Program-made: the position numbers and the translations under genes
Notes under the pieces: model-generated
The model's input: only the letters and a program-made list of their open reading frames with translations
Told to the model about the DNA's origin: nothing
Databases searched by the model: none
NCBI RefSeq assembly: GCF_900196725.1
Contig: NZ_FZMP01000084.1
Span: 1-56,718, forward strand
Source: Candidatus Methanoperedens nitratireducens
Lineage (GTDB): Archaea; Halobacteriota; Methanosarcinia; Methanosarcinales; Methanoperedenaceae
DNA length: 56,718 bases
Direction of reading: 5' to 3'
Shown here: in pieces, positions 30,765-39,226 of the stretch
Layout of the letters: the number at the start of each line of letters is the position of its first letter
How positions within the stretch are numbered: position 1 is the stretch's first letter

Positions 30765-31187
30765 ATGAAAGTTAGTGAAAGAATGATAACAAACCCGATT
30801 ACCGTAGAGCCATCAGCTACGGCTAAAGATGTTGCTGAAATTATGAAAAAAGAGAATCTGGGAACAGTACTTGTTGCAGAAGGGGATCGTCTGAGAGGCT
30901 TAGTAACTGATAGGCAGATTGCTACAAAGTTAGTATCTACCGGAAAGGATCCTGCCGGAACCAGGGTGAGCGAAATCATGACAAAGAGCCCTGTTACAGC
31001 CAGCCCTGATATGGAAATGGAGGATGCTTCACGGATCATCGGGGAGAATGGCATCAGAAGGGTTCCTGTTGTACAGGGTGAAAGGCTGATGGGAATAGTA
31101 TCGGCTGCTGACATTGCTGACCATGCAAGGACATGTAACATATGTATGAATAACTTATTCAATGAGATTTCAAAAGCCAGGAGATAG
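30765..31187 (+). CDS. Two-CBS-domain protein
   Basis: 140 residues: two CBS motifs, 'MITNPITVEPSATAKDVAEIM' to about 60 and 'MTKSPVTASPDMEMEDASRII' to about 122, then a tail with 'CNICMNNLF' (CxxC). A CBS pair binds adenosyl ligands and usually senses energy state. The CxxC tail could add a metal or redox input. ATG 30765 follows GAGGAGTGA; a GTG at 30750 is in frame. It stands alone. Confidence 0.85.
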   Translation: MKVSERMITNPITVEPSATAKDVAEIMKKENLGTVLVAEGDRLRGLVTDRQIATKLVSTGKDPAGTRVSEIMTKSPVTASPDMEMEDASRIIGENGIRRVPVVQGERLMGIVSAADIADHARTCNICMNNLFNEISKARR

Positions 31188-31357
31188 AGAATAATTACCA
31201 CTAAAAGGAAGGGGACAGAGGATATAGCACCTGAGCGATGGTGGAACAATGGGGTAAAGCTGTATCTCCGGGGTTAAAAAACTATAATTCCTGTACAATA
31301 TCATAATATTCTGGAGAGATGCTTACCCTAAAGGCATAAACTTAAAGGGGTGGGGAG

Positions 31358-31519
31358 ATGACAAAATATCAATGCACGATCTGCAATTTTATATTCGATA
31401 CAGAAACAGAGGAGCCCCGTAAAATTAAACCAAGGACCGCCTTTGAAACTCTACCGGCGGACTGGGTATGTACTTCGTGCGGTGTTTGTGGAAGGGGCAT
31501 ATTTGTAGAGATAGAGTAA
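31358..31519 (+). CDS. Rubredoxin-like protein
   Basis: 53 residues, 'MTKYQCTICNFIFDTETEEP' start and 'LPADWVCTSCGVCGRGIF' end. The two CxxC knuckles, the 'P.DWVC..CGV' block and the length are those of rubredoxin, a one-iron electron carrier. An extra Cys (CGVCG) replaces the usual Gly/Ala after 'CGV'. GGGGAG lies close to the ATG. It precedes the PHA-type hydrolase and sits in a redox-rich island. Confidence 0.8.
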   Translation: MTKYQCTICNFIFDTETEEPRKIKPRTAFETLPADWVCTSCGVCGRGIFVEIE

Positions 31520-31638
31520 GAATGATACTCTGGAAAGGATGGCGGCTTATATCAGGTAATGAGGGGAACGTCTCTGGGTATCTGAAAGATAGCCTTATGG
31601 AAGAAAATGAGAGATTTAAAAATAGAGGGGATGTCAGT

Positions 31639-32766
31639 ATGGTTAAGAGCTCTGAAATTAGGAATCCGTTTCTACTGCCATATGAATTTAATATAGAAAA
31701 TATGGAGAAAATCATAGGAGCTGTGAACGAGAGCGGAAAAGCTTTCAGTGATTATCTTGAATTTTTAGAAGTACTTGAAAGGACACAGACCGAGATGCCA
31801 GCATGGGTAACAGAAAATAGAGTAATATTAGATTTGAATACATTGAAATTGAGGGATTTTTCGAAAGGAGGAGATGGAATCTACACACTCCTGGTGCCTC
31901 CCTATTCGGGTCATACCTCAACAATAGTTGATTTCGCTCCTGAACAGAGCCTGGTTATAACTCTTCTTGAGAACGGAATTAATAAAGTATGTTCCATAGA
32001 CTGGAAGAGCGCAACCGAGTATACGAAATACTACGATATAGATAATTATCTTAGTGAATTAGATATCTGCATCGATGAATTAGGCGGCAGGGTAAACCTT
32101 GCCGGGATGAGCCAGAGCGGATGGCTTATTGCCATGTATGCTGCAAGATTTCCGAATAAAGTAAATACACTTACTATAGCAGGAGCTCCTATAGATACGG
32201 ATGCCGGAGAAACTAAAATTAAGGACTATGCTAATAAATATCCTATGGAGTTCTTTGACGGGCTTGTGGCTGCAGGAGGGGGAATTATGAGGGGTGATTT
32301 TGTGCTTGCCGGCTATAAGAGCATTTACCCGAATGTACAATACTTGAATAAGTACGTGAGCCTGTACGAGAATATCAATAAACCACCATGCATTAGAATG
32401 TTTGAGATTTTTGAGAGATGGTATGAGCATACCATCGACCTGCCGGGTAAGTGGTACCTTCAGGTAGTTAAAGAGATCTTCAGGGAAAACAGGTTTTTTA
32501 AAGGTGAGTTTGTTGGGCTCGGGAAAAAATTAAGCCTGGGTAACATAAAATGCCCTGTATATCTTCTTGCCGGGGAGAGAGACGTTTTAGCCCCGAAAGA
32601 GCAGGTATTCAACGCTGAAGAACGCCTTGGGACCAGTAAGAGCGAGATTGTAAAGGATATAGCTAATGGAGGACATATCGGACTTGTTATGGCTAAAGTG
32701 CCTCTTATGGAGAACTGGCCAAAGATTATTGAATGGATAAAGGCACATTCAGCATCAAGGCTTTGA
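31639..32766 (+). CDS. PHA synthase/depolymerase-type alpha/beta hydrolase with Ser in place of Cys
   Basis: About 375 residues of the alpha/beta hydrolase superfamily related to polyhydroxyalkanoate synthases and depolymerases: 'LLVPPYSGHTSTIVDF', 'SLVITLLENG', 'CSIDWKSAT', 'VNLAGMSQSGWLIAMYAARFP' (split 151-170), and a late 'GGHIGLV' His. The nucleophile position, Cys in PHA synthases (G-x-C-x-G), is Ser158 here, and the fifth Gly is Ser, so hydrolysis is more likely than polymerisation. ATG 31639 with GAGGGG is preferred; the frame is open upstream to 31468, overlapping rubredoxin. Confidence 0.72.
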   Translation: MVKSSEIRNPFLLPYEFNIENMEKIIGAVNESGKAFSDYLEFLEVLERTQTEMPAWVTENRVILDLNTLKLRDFSKGGDGIYTLLVPPYSGHTSTIVDFAPEQSLVITLLENGINKVCSIDWKSATEYTKYYDIDNYLSELDICIDELGGRVNLAGMSQSGWLIAMYAARFPNKVNTLTIAGAPIDTDAGETKIKDYANKYPMEFFDGLVAAGGGIMRGDFVLAGYKSIYPNVQYLNKYVSLYENINKPPCIRMFEIFERWYEHTIDLPGKWYLQVVKEIFRENRFFKGEFVGLGKKLSLGNIKCPVYLLAGERDVLAPKEQVFNAEERLGTSKSEIVKDIANGGHIGLVMAKVPLMENWPKIIEWIKAHSASRL

Positions 32767-32926
32767 GCTTGAGTTAACCCTGTCACTTTCGAATGTTACA
32801 GCAGGGTTCTATGGATTTTTTTTAGAATATGTAGGTCAGCAGTGCGGCTGGGACAAGGTGGATTCGATTTCCAGAGCCCTTTTCAGGGAGCTGGGTAAAT
32901 TAAAAACAAAAGAGGCACTTATTTAA
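32762..32926 (+). pseudogene. C-terminal remnant of an unknown gene
   Basis: An open stretch without a start reads 'LTLSLSNVTAGFYGFFLEYV' then 'CGWDKVDSISRALFRELGKL' to TAA 32926, of good coding quality. It overlaps the last codons of the hydrolase in another frame. It looks like the end of a helical protein cut by a deletion. I do not recognise the family with confidence. Confidence 0.35.
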
Positions 32927-33242
32927 TTTGATGCTGGAGACATGGGAGAATAGCAGGAGTATGTAGCAGGAGACTATTATTACATCCCTATCTACATCTT
33001 TTATTCCAGATGGATTATTTGCCAGATAATTGGCCCTGGTTAACAGAAGTGGCAGGGGTTAAGTTTAAATATAATGCCCAGCCAAATTATGTTTAGGGGA
33101 GCATTATGCTTACATGATAATCTTAGCTGCATTAGCTTTCAGTATCTGACAGATATTCAGAGTTATGCGGATGATTGCATCTTTTGTCATAGCGTGGTGC
33201 TTTTTCTATGCTGTTAGTGTTATAAATAAGGGGGGTGAGAAA
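32927..33242. other. Intergenic stretch before the secreted protein
   Basis: No gene is supported. It holds two TATA-like elements (TTTAAATATAAT near 33063 and TTATAAATAA near 33219) and ends in the strong GGGGGGTGA ribosome site of the next gene. An in-frame extension of that gene to 33165 exists but lacks a ribosome site. Confidence 0.4.
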
Positions 33243-33938
33243 ATGGTAAGAACGCAAAGAAAGAATCTAACTATATGTTTTAAATTGCTTGCCACATTTA
33301 CCTTGCTGGTAGCGGTTGTATTCTCAAGCCAGACTGCGATCGCTTCAAGCACTGTCCAACAAAGTACCGGTGATGTAAGTTTAAGTGCCAGTGATTTCAT
33401 CAGTATAAGCAGCAGCGATGTACGCACGATTTCAGATGGCTCAGTTATACCCGGTGCCGGATCCAAGCTCATAAGAACCGATGAGGGAGTAACAATGGAA
33501 CTCCATACATCAGAGCTGCCAGCCAAGAACGCAGTTACGACCTGGTGGGTTATCTTCAATAAGCCTGAAAATTGCACCGAAGGTCAGGCTCCGCTCCGCT
33601 GCGGTGAAGGAGATCTTGGAAACCCTGATGTACAGGCGTCTGTAATGTTTGCAGCAGGCAGTATCAGCAGTGCTAATGGTAAAGCTACTTTCGGCTCGCA
33701 TCTCTCGGTGGGCGACACAGAAGGATGCCAGACCGGTCTGCCGTGCAGCCAAGGACTGACTGATCCGAAGGGGGCGGATATACATCTCATTGTCCGCGAC
33801 CACGGTCCGATTATTCCGGATATGCTGGATGAACAGATAAGCACATTCGGCGGCGGATGTAACAACGCTCCGCCTGATACAGGCAAGCCCGGACCGAATA
33901 CATGCGAAGACCTGCAGTTCTCAGCTCATGAGGGGTAG
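33243..33938 (+). CDS. Secreted protein of unknown function (Cys-paired extracellular domain)
   Basis: 231 residues with a signal peptide (about 8-37, cut near 'AIASS'). The mature part has 'TTWWVIFNKPENCTEGQAPLRCGEGD' (two thirds shown by ends), 'VMFAAGSISSANGKATFGSHL', 'GADIHLIVRDHGPIIPDMLDEQISTFGGGCNN' region and 'NTCEDLQFSAHEG'. I recall this domain in bacterial secreted proteins, with no known role. Paired Cys suggest disulfides. GGGGGTGAGAAA fixes ATG 33243. Confidence 0.75.
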   Translation: MVRTQRKNLTICFKLLATFTLLVAVVFSSQTAIASSTVQQSTGDVSLSASDFISISSSDVRTISDGSVIPGAGSKLIRTDEGVTMELHTSELPAKNAVTTWWVIFNKPENCTEGQAPLRCGEGDLGNPDVQASVMFAAGSISSANGKATFGSHLSVGDTEGCQTGLPCSQGLTDPKGADIHLIVRDHGPIIPDMLDEQISTFGGGCNNAPPDTGKPGPNTCEDLQFSAHEG

Positions 33939-34091
33939 AAAGGGACAGGGAGAACAAGTAAGGTACCTTACCTGCGGTAGGGTATCCTGCTTTATCGAAG
34001 TAGAAATCGAAAGCTATGTATTATAGATAATATGGTTTAAAAGGTATATCGGTTAAGGGTAAATTGCCTTTAATAGGGGGTGAAAGAGGAT

Positions 34092-34223
34092 ATGGCTCAG
34101 CAATACAAATGCCCAATGTGTGGTGCAACATTCGGTTCTCAATCAGAACTGGAGGAGCACTCAAAGAAAGAGCATGCGAAAGAAATGCAAAAAAAATCTC
34201 AAAGTGAAATGCGTAGCCAGTGA
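34092..34223 (+). CDS. Small C2H2 zinc-finger protein
   Basis: 43 residues: 'YKCPMCGATFGSQSELEEHSKKEH' form (Cys 7, 10; His 23, 28), a classical C2H2 finger followed by a Lys/Gln tail. AGAGGAT precedes the ATG. Stand-alone C2H2 fingers occur in many archaea and may bind DNA. A damaged relative lies at 28319-28411, next to a merA fragment; here the next gene is another merA-like oxidoreductase, so finger and oxidoreductase seem to travel together. Confidence 0.72.
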   Translation: MAQQYKCPMCGATFGSQSELEEHSKKEHAKEMQKKSQSEMRSQ

Positions 34224-34403
34224 TAAGATATTGGCTATGGTGGTATGGAAGGAATATATTAGCCGGGTATGTTGCAGCGTCTGTTGCAGCAATCCGGCAT
34301 CTTCCGTCCCGTGTGACCGCCTGATAAGTACTCAAGATCAGAATATGGTAGAAATGATAAATGATGTATTGATAAGATACTTTCCTTCTTAAGGGGTTAT
34401 AAA

Positions 34404-35828
34404 ATGAAAGAGTACGATGTTATTATAATAGGTACAGGTTCAGCAATGGGCTTTGTTAGTCCGATAGCGGATAAGAACCCGGAAACGAAGATCGCGATTA
34501 TTGATAAAGACGAGCCGGGAGGGATATGCCTGACAAGAGCCTGTATACCCTCTAAACTACTTATCTACCCGGCAGATCTTGTGAGGCTGGTGGAGAGCAT
34601 AGGGAAATTTGGTATTGATATTGAATTAAAAAGAGTTGATTTCAAAAAGATAATGGAGAGGATGAGGGGCATAATCTCTGCGCATATAAATAATATTCGT
34701 GAGGGACTATCCAGCAGCCCGAACATAGATTATTACCGTGAAGTTGCGGAATTTATTGCCCCTTATACGATGAAGGTAGGTAATGAGACCATAACCTCAA
34801 AAATGATATTCCTCGGTACCGGTTCAAAGCCAATGATACCGCCGGTAAAAGGGCTGAATGATGTGGATTACCAAACAAGCGATACGTTATTAAAAATGAC
34901 CGAACTTCCGGAGAGCATGGCGATTATGGGTGGTGGGTTCATTTCGGCAGAATATGCCCATTTCTTCTCAGCCATGGGCACAAAGGTAACTATCATTGGC
35001 AGAAATCCCCGGTTATTGCCTGATGAGGAACCAGAGGTCTCAGAGCTGGCTAAGAAAGAGATGTCAAAGCACATGGATATTATCACAAACCACGAGGTTG
35101 TTGAAGTGCAAAGCGCCGGCGGTGGAAAGAAAAAGGTTATTGCAATGGATAGGATTAATGGTAAAAAGACCGATATCGTCGTAGAGGAGATCCTTGTTGC
35201 TACAGGCAGGGCTTCCAATACCGATATACTGCATCCTGAGAAGAGCGGAATAAAAACCGATAAGAAAGGCTGGATTGTTGTAAATGAATATTTTGAAACT
35301 TCACAGCCAGATATCTGGGCTTTTGGAGATGCTCATGGAAAATTCCTTTTCAAACACGTGGCAAACTATGAAGCCCGGATTGTTTACTACAATGCATTCC
35401 AGAATAAAAAGATCAGATCTGATTACCATGCTATCCCGCATGCGGTCTTTTCACACCCTGAGATAGCCGGTGTGGGATTGAGGGAAAAGGAAGCCATTGA
35501 GAAATATGGGGAAAAGAACGTGTTGATAGGCTTCTATAGATATCAGGATACTGCCAAAGGTCAGGCAATAGGAGCGAAGGATGGTTTTGTAAAGGTAATC
35601 GTAGAAAATGGTACCAATAGGATTCTGGGTGCGCACATAATCGGTCCCAGCGCCTCGGTTCTCATCCAGGAGGTAATAAATCTCATGTACACGCCTGAGC
35701 AGAGCGCAACTCCTATCAGTCGGGGGATGCATATTCATCCTGCACTGAGTGAGGTTGTAGAGAAGGCGTTCGGTTCACTAATGGAGCCTGCACACTATCA
35801 TCATGTTCTGGAGGAGCACCTGCATTAG
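34404..35828 (+). CDS. Pyridine nucleotide-disulfide oxidoreductase (dihydrolipoyl dehydrogenase/mercuric reductase family)
   Basis: A 474-residue FAD enzyme. Redox-active Cys 42 and 47 ('GGICLTRACIPSK'), NAD-binding 'MAIMGGGFISAEYA', second FAD motif 'DIWAFGDA' and the carboxyl His-Glu pair 'HIHPALSEVVEKAF' are all present, so it should be active. The first FAD loop is unusual (GTGSAMGF rather than GxGxGG). It lacks the CC tail of MerA. It may serve lipoyl proteins (lipoate ligases at 5.2-6.3 kb) or another disulfide such as CoM/CoB derivatives. The His-rich end (HYHHVLEEHLH) could bind metal. Confidence 0.85.
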   Translation: MKEYDVIIIGTGSAMGFVSPIADKNPETKIAIIDKDEPGGICLTRACIPSKLLIYPADLVRLVESIGKFGIDIELKRVDFKKIMERMRGIISAHINNIREGLSSSPNIDYYREVAEFIAPYTMKVGNETITSKMIFLGTGSKPMIPPVKGLNDVDYQTSDTLLKMTELPESMAIMGGGFISAEYAHFFSAMGTKVTIIGRNPRLLPDEEPEVSELAKKEMSKHMDIITNHEVVEVQSAGGGKKKVIAMDRINGKKTDIVVEEILVATGRASNTDILHPEKSGIKTDKKGWIVVNEYFETSQPDIWAFGDAHGKFLFKHVANYEARIVYYNAFQNKKIRSDYHAIPHAVFSHPEIAGVGLREKEAIEKYGEKNVLIGFYRYQDTAKGQAIGAKDGFVKVIVENGTNRILGAHIIGPSASVLIQEVINLMYTPEQSATPISRGMHIHPALSEVVEKAFGSLMEPAHYHHVLEEHLH

Positions 35829-35856
35829 AGGCACATGCTGAACTCAAAAATAAAAA

Positions 35857-35874
35857 TCCTGCCCGCAGGCAGGA
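35857..35874. terminator. Hairpin between convergent genes
   Basis: TCCTGCC-CGCA-GGCAGGA: seven-pair perfect stem between the end of the oxidoreductase and the end of the minus-strand secreted gene. Probable bidirectional transcript end. Confidence 0.55.
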
Positions 35875-35894
35875 CCTTATTCTCTGAAAGCTTA

Positions 35895-36473
35895 CTATCC
35901 ACCAGAGGGATAAGGAGTCAAACCGTTCGGGATGAACTCGTAATCTATCCCCGGCGTAACATCGTGGGCAAATTCAGGATGCGGACCTCCATCCAGTGTA
36001 AAACTCGTCCTTGCGATGTGCTTGAGCCACACCACCTTACTGGGGTGCAGCGTTCCGCTGTCAGCCGAAACCAGTTCGTGATAGTGGACATATCCCCTTA
36101 AAGCGTACGTCTCAGCCTTTTCTTGCGACCATGTGTCGATAACCGCCTGCACAATATAGATAAGCTCACCGTCTCCGGCATCCGATGACCACCAGTTCGG
36201 TGCACCGAAAGGTCCGGTATTATAGTGCCGTCCTACCATCCTGTCTTGACCCGCTATCACCCAGTAGTGCCCGGGAATATCCCTGGCTCCTCCCGGTCCA
36301 TCCGGAGGACCTTCAAGATAATAGTCCACTCCGTCCACATTGATTACAATACCGTGGACGAATCCCGCAGGTACTTTTTTGTCTTCCGGGGCGGCAGACA
36401 CAAGAGTAGAGCCCAAAGCTGCCACCATTAATACTGCTACAGTGCATGTTAGTTTACTGACCCTATCTTTCAC
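35895..36473 (-). CDS. Secreted protein of unknown function
   Basis: 192 residues with a signal peptide (about 5-28, 'VSAAPEDKK'). The mature part is aromatic- and Gly-rich ('VDYYLEGPPDGPGGARDIPG', 'GHYWVIAGQDRMVGRHYN', 'HYHELVSAD') and has no Cys; many His could bind metal. No family is recognised. GGTGAAAGAT lies before the ATG. Expression would be outside the cell. Confidence 0.65.
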   Translation of the reverse strand: MKDRVSKLTCTVAVLMVAALGSTLVSAAPEDKKVPAGFVHGIVINVDGVDYYLEGPPDGPGGARDIPGHYWVIAGQDRMVGRHYNTGPFGAPNWWSSDAGDGELIYIVQAVIDTWSQEKAETYALRGYVHYHELVSADSGTLHPSKVVWLKHIARTSFTLDGGPHPEFAHDVTPGIDYEFIPNGLTPYPSGG

Positions 36474-36685
36474 CTTCCACTTTTTATCAAAAGGTTAGAA
36501 GGATGCCATCAAAATGGGTTCTGCCGCATTATTTAAAGCAGTCCCTGTGAAAACACATCTAACCCGATAGACATGTTTATTAAAACCCCTATAAAAAATT
36601 ATCTCGTGAACCTCTTGAGCACCTGCGGGTTTTTATCTGATCAATCGGGAAAGTAAAAGAAACAGTATGGCGTAGCCATTTAAAT
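36474..36685. other. Intergenic stretch, promoter side of the secreted gene
   Basis: No gene is supported. The 12-mer ACCTGCGGGTTT occurs at 36621 and again at 36832, on both sides of the phased inverted repeat. TATA-like sequences face both ways. Confidence 0.35.
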
Positions 36686-36760
36686 TAACAACGAACTGGT
36701 ACGAACTGAAACGAACTCTTGCCTCGAAGTTCGTACGAGTTCGTATTGAGTTCGTTGTTA
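36686..36760. repeat. Phased inverted repeat (ACGAACT x3 / AGTTCGT x3)
   Basis: Three direct copies of ACGAACT (36691, 36701, 36711; exact 10-base steps) are followed by three inverted copies AGTTCGT (36728, 36738, 36749). The outer arms extend to TAACAACGAACT / AGTTCGTTGTTA. The 75-base unit could fold into a long hairpin, or give six half-sites on one DNA face for an oligomeric protein. Confidence 0.7.
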
Positions 36761-36932
36761 TTTTCGCATTGCTTCTGGAGGGAGAATGAAATTAAAATGT
36801 TGTTTATCCCTGATTGATTCCAGGAGAACTCACCTGCGGGTTTCTCCACAGCAGGCGGCGAAATTAAATTGAGACGGCATTATTGACAAAGGTTTATTAA
36901 GGCGAAACCGAAATAATTACTTGCGGAGCGGT

Positions 36933-38027
36933 ATGGTAAGCAAGATAACCTGGGGTATTGCATTGCTTGTTTTGATCAGTCTCTTATTTGTATTTTCGAA
37001 TTTTGTCCAGGAAAAGGAGGTTATTGAGCCTGAACTGAAGGATAAAGAGCTTGAATCCAGATTGAACGAATTCGCAAAAAATATTGTCAGCGGGGGACCT
37101 CCGAAAGACGGCATACCTCCAGTAGACAGACCAAAATATGTTCCTGTGCAGGATGCGGATAACTTCCTGGATGAGAAGGATGTGGTTTTTGTAGTTGAGA
37201 ACATCGATACGGAAAAAATCTACCCCCAGAAGATACTTGTCTGGCATGAGATCGTAAATGATGTAATAGGTGGAGAAAGGGTTTCAATAACGTACTGTCC
37301 ATTGACGGGATCAACTGTAGGTTTCAAGGGTAAATTCGACAGCAACGAGACCACTTTTGGAACATCGGGAAAATTACTGAACAGCAACCTGGTGATGTAC
37401 GACAGAGCCACAGACAGCTACTTTCCTCAGATCCTCGGTATGGCTGTGAAAGGCAGCCAGAAGGGGAAAACATTAGAAGAGTTCCCTGTTATCTGGACAA
37501 CGTGGGATAGGGCAAAAGCAAAATACCCCGGTGCCCTGGTTTTATCTGCAGATACGGGATTTCTCAGACAGTATGGTACGGACCCTTACGGCTCTTATCA
37601 GGAAAAAGGAACATATTATGATTCCGGAGATCCGTTTTTCCCTGTTATGGTGACCGACAGCAGGCTTGCTGCAAAAGAGGTTGTTATCGGTATAAGGATA
37701 AATAACTCTGCGCTTGCCATAGTTAAAAATAAACTTGTAGAATCCAGGGTCGCTAATTTACGTATGGATAACAGGTCCATCGTTGCGTTCTATGACGAAT
37801 CTTTGGACACAGTTAGGATCTATTCGGGGCATATCGGGACAGATATTTTGAATTTCGAAACAAGAGGTGGAAAAATATTTGACAGGGAGAGCAATTCGGA
37901 GTGGTCAGTGCTTGGCGAATCTACAGGCGGAGAGATGCGGGGAACTAAATTGAGACCGATTAATTCATTTGACGTGATGTGGTTTGCCTGGTTCTCTTTT
38001 TACCCTCAAACCGAACTCTACGGATAG
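36933..38027 (+). CDS. DUF3179 domain membrane-anchored protein
   Basis: About 364 residues: an N-terminal membrane anchor (7-24), then a DUF3179 domain from about 45 ('YVPVQDADNFLDEKDVVFVV', 'VSITYCPLTGSTVGF', 'TFGTSGKLLNSNLVMYDRATDS', 'YFPQILGMAVKG') with the conserved Cys. The family is exported and uncharacterised. It lies six bases before a membrane-protein gene, so the pair forms an operon. ATG 36933 has GGAG upstream. Confidence 0.82.
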   Translation: MVSKITWGIALLVLISLLFVFSNFVQEKEVIEPELKDKELESRLNEFAKNIVSGGPPKDGIPPVDRPKYVPVQDADNFLDEKDVVFVVENIDTEKIYPQKILVWHEIVNDVIGGERVSITYCPLTGSTVGFKGKFDSNETTFGTSGKLLNSNLVMYDRATDSYFPQILGMAVKGSQKGKTLEEFPVIWTTWDRAKAKYPGALVLSADTGFLRQYGTDPYGSYQEKGTYYDSGDPFFPVMVTDSRLAAKEVVIGIRINNSALAIVKNKLVESRVANLRMDNRSIVAFYDESLDTVRIYSGHIGTDILNFETRGGKIFDRESNSEWSVLGESTGGEMRGTKLRPINSFDVMWFAWFSFYPQTELYG

Positions 38028-38033
38028 GTAAAT

Positions 38034-38624
38034 ATGGAAAAAATCTTCGTAATATTGAAAGATAAAAAGGCAAAAAGGATAGGTCTGCTGGTGGGAATTA
38101 TTTATTTCCTTTTTTACCTGTACAGTATAGGCAATATCACCATTATAGAGATGCCCGAAATGCTGTCTTTTAGGGTCATTGAGGACTGGCAGGATAAAAT
38201 ATTCAAACCAATTGCCCCGTTTCTCTGGGAAGCGATTGCGGTTCTTTATGTATACAGGGGATTAACGATCTTTCTTTCCGTTCCTAACCTTATACTGGCA
38301 TTTCTCCTCGCTTCCCTTGTTCTCTTAAATATCGCTGTTGCTGTGTACAGCTATTCCCTCTCAAGAGTGTGCCAGCTCCGCCCCGGATATAAAGGAATAC
38401 TCGGTTTTATACCGAGTCTCTTTAGCGGTCTTACATGCTGCGTTCCGACATTTCTGATCACTCTGGGGCCCGCCCTGGCAAGCTTTACAGTTCTCTTTAT
38501 TGAAGTAAGGCAATTTCTAATACCTGCCAGTTTTATTCTAATGATACTGGGATTAATATGGGGTATTAAAAGAATTCCCCCTGAATTTATACAAATATAT
38601 GAGGAAAGCAAAAATAACAGATAA
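38034..38624 (+). CDS. Membrane protein with a Cys-Cys motif
   Basis: 196 residues, five hydrophobic spans (about 16-33, 62-80, 84-106, 123-147, 155-174). The fourth contains 'GLTCCVPTFLITLGP', a vicinal Cys pair in the membrane, recalling MerT-type metal channels or redox membrane proteins. A further Cys ('SRVCQLRPG') precedes it. No family name is certain. It is co-transcribed with the DUF3179 gene and lies in the mercury/redox island, so metal transport or thiol relay are both possible. Confidence 0.7.
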   Translation: MEKIFVILKDKKAKRIGLLVGIIYFLFYLYSIGNITIIEMPEMLSFRVIEDWQDKIFKPIAPFLWEAIAVLYVYRGLTIFLSVPNLILAFLLASLVLLNIAVAVYSYSLSRVCQLRPGYKGILGFIPSLFSGLTCCVPTFLITLGPALASFTVLFIEVRQFLIPASFILMILGLIWGIKRIPPEFIQIYEESKNNR

Positions 38625-38706
38625 GACAAAACTGGAAAAAGCTCTACAAGAATCGGACATCAAGTTCCGCTCTGTTGTGCAGTCGGCAACAGACGCAATA
38701 ATGTAA
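38614..38706 (+). pseudogene. Remnant of a PAS-domain gene
   Basis: In a frame overlapping the previous stop, 'LEKALQESDIKFRSVVQSA' followed by TDAIM and a stop matches residues 23-47 of the PAS protein at 21596 (LEEALRESEIRFSSVVRSA). Only the start of the first PAS domain is left. This is a fragment of a second, related sensor gene. Confidence 0.65.
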
Positions 38707-38786
38707 GGTTATGCTATATATAAGGTTATAAAGTAATATGATTTGGCATGGCGCCATTTAGATGTATAACAAGGAGGGAAATTGAA

Positions 38787-39182
38787 ATGGGTTTTCTCGG
38801 AACAGCCGCAAGTTCGTTTGCAGATACAGTCTTGATTATTCAAACAATCGGTTTTATTGTACTGCTTTCTGGCATTATATATGTCAAAAGGAGGGATTTT
38901 TTAAAACATTTCAGAATGACAAGGATTACCGTCTTTTTAGGGGTTTTATCTTTTATATGGATGGGCTATTCCCTGATATCCTATTTACAAATTCTCGGCA
39001 CTGTCGAGGTTCTGCTTGTTTCCCATGTGATTACTGGATCGGTGGCACTGTTCGCGGGCGTGTTATTAGCATTTGACAGGCTGATAAAAAAGACTAAAGC
39101 CCCTATGAGGACGGTTTTTCTTTTATGGGCGCTGGCACTGGTCCTGGGGATCCTGTTTTATAATAATTATTATACATCTTAA
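38787..39182 (+). CDS. Four-helix membrane protein, DUF420-like
   Basis: 131 residues with four membrane spans (about 10-32, 45-65, 72-95, 108-127) and a His in span 3 ('LVSHVITGSVALFAGVLLAF'). The pattern recalls DUF420/CtaM-like haem-associated proteins, but the match is weak. AAGGAGGG eight bases upstream fixes ATG 38787. It converges with a cupredoxin gene, and together they suggest membrane electron transfer. Confidence 0.62.
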   Translation: MGFLGTAASSFADTVLIIQTIGFIVLLSGIIYVKRRDFLKHFRMTRITVFLGVLSFIWMGYSLISYLQILGTVEVLLVSHVITGSVALFAGVLLAFDRLIKKTKAPMRTVFLLWALALVLGILFYNNYYTS

Positions 39183-39226
39183 ATCAGTCTGAGCGACCCT
39201 CATCATAGTTCTCGGGCAGGTGCAGA

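Noticed and set aside
34120-34392. A 90-codon plus-strand frame after the zinc finger
   Set aside because: It begins in another frame of the finger gene and has unusual Cys clusters without a fold; probably chance.
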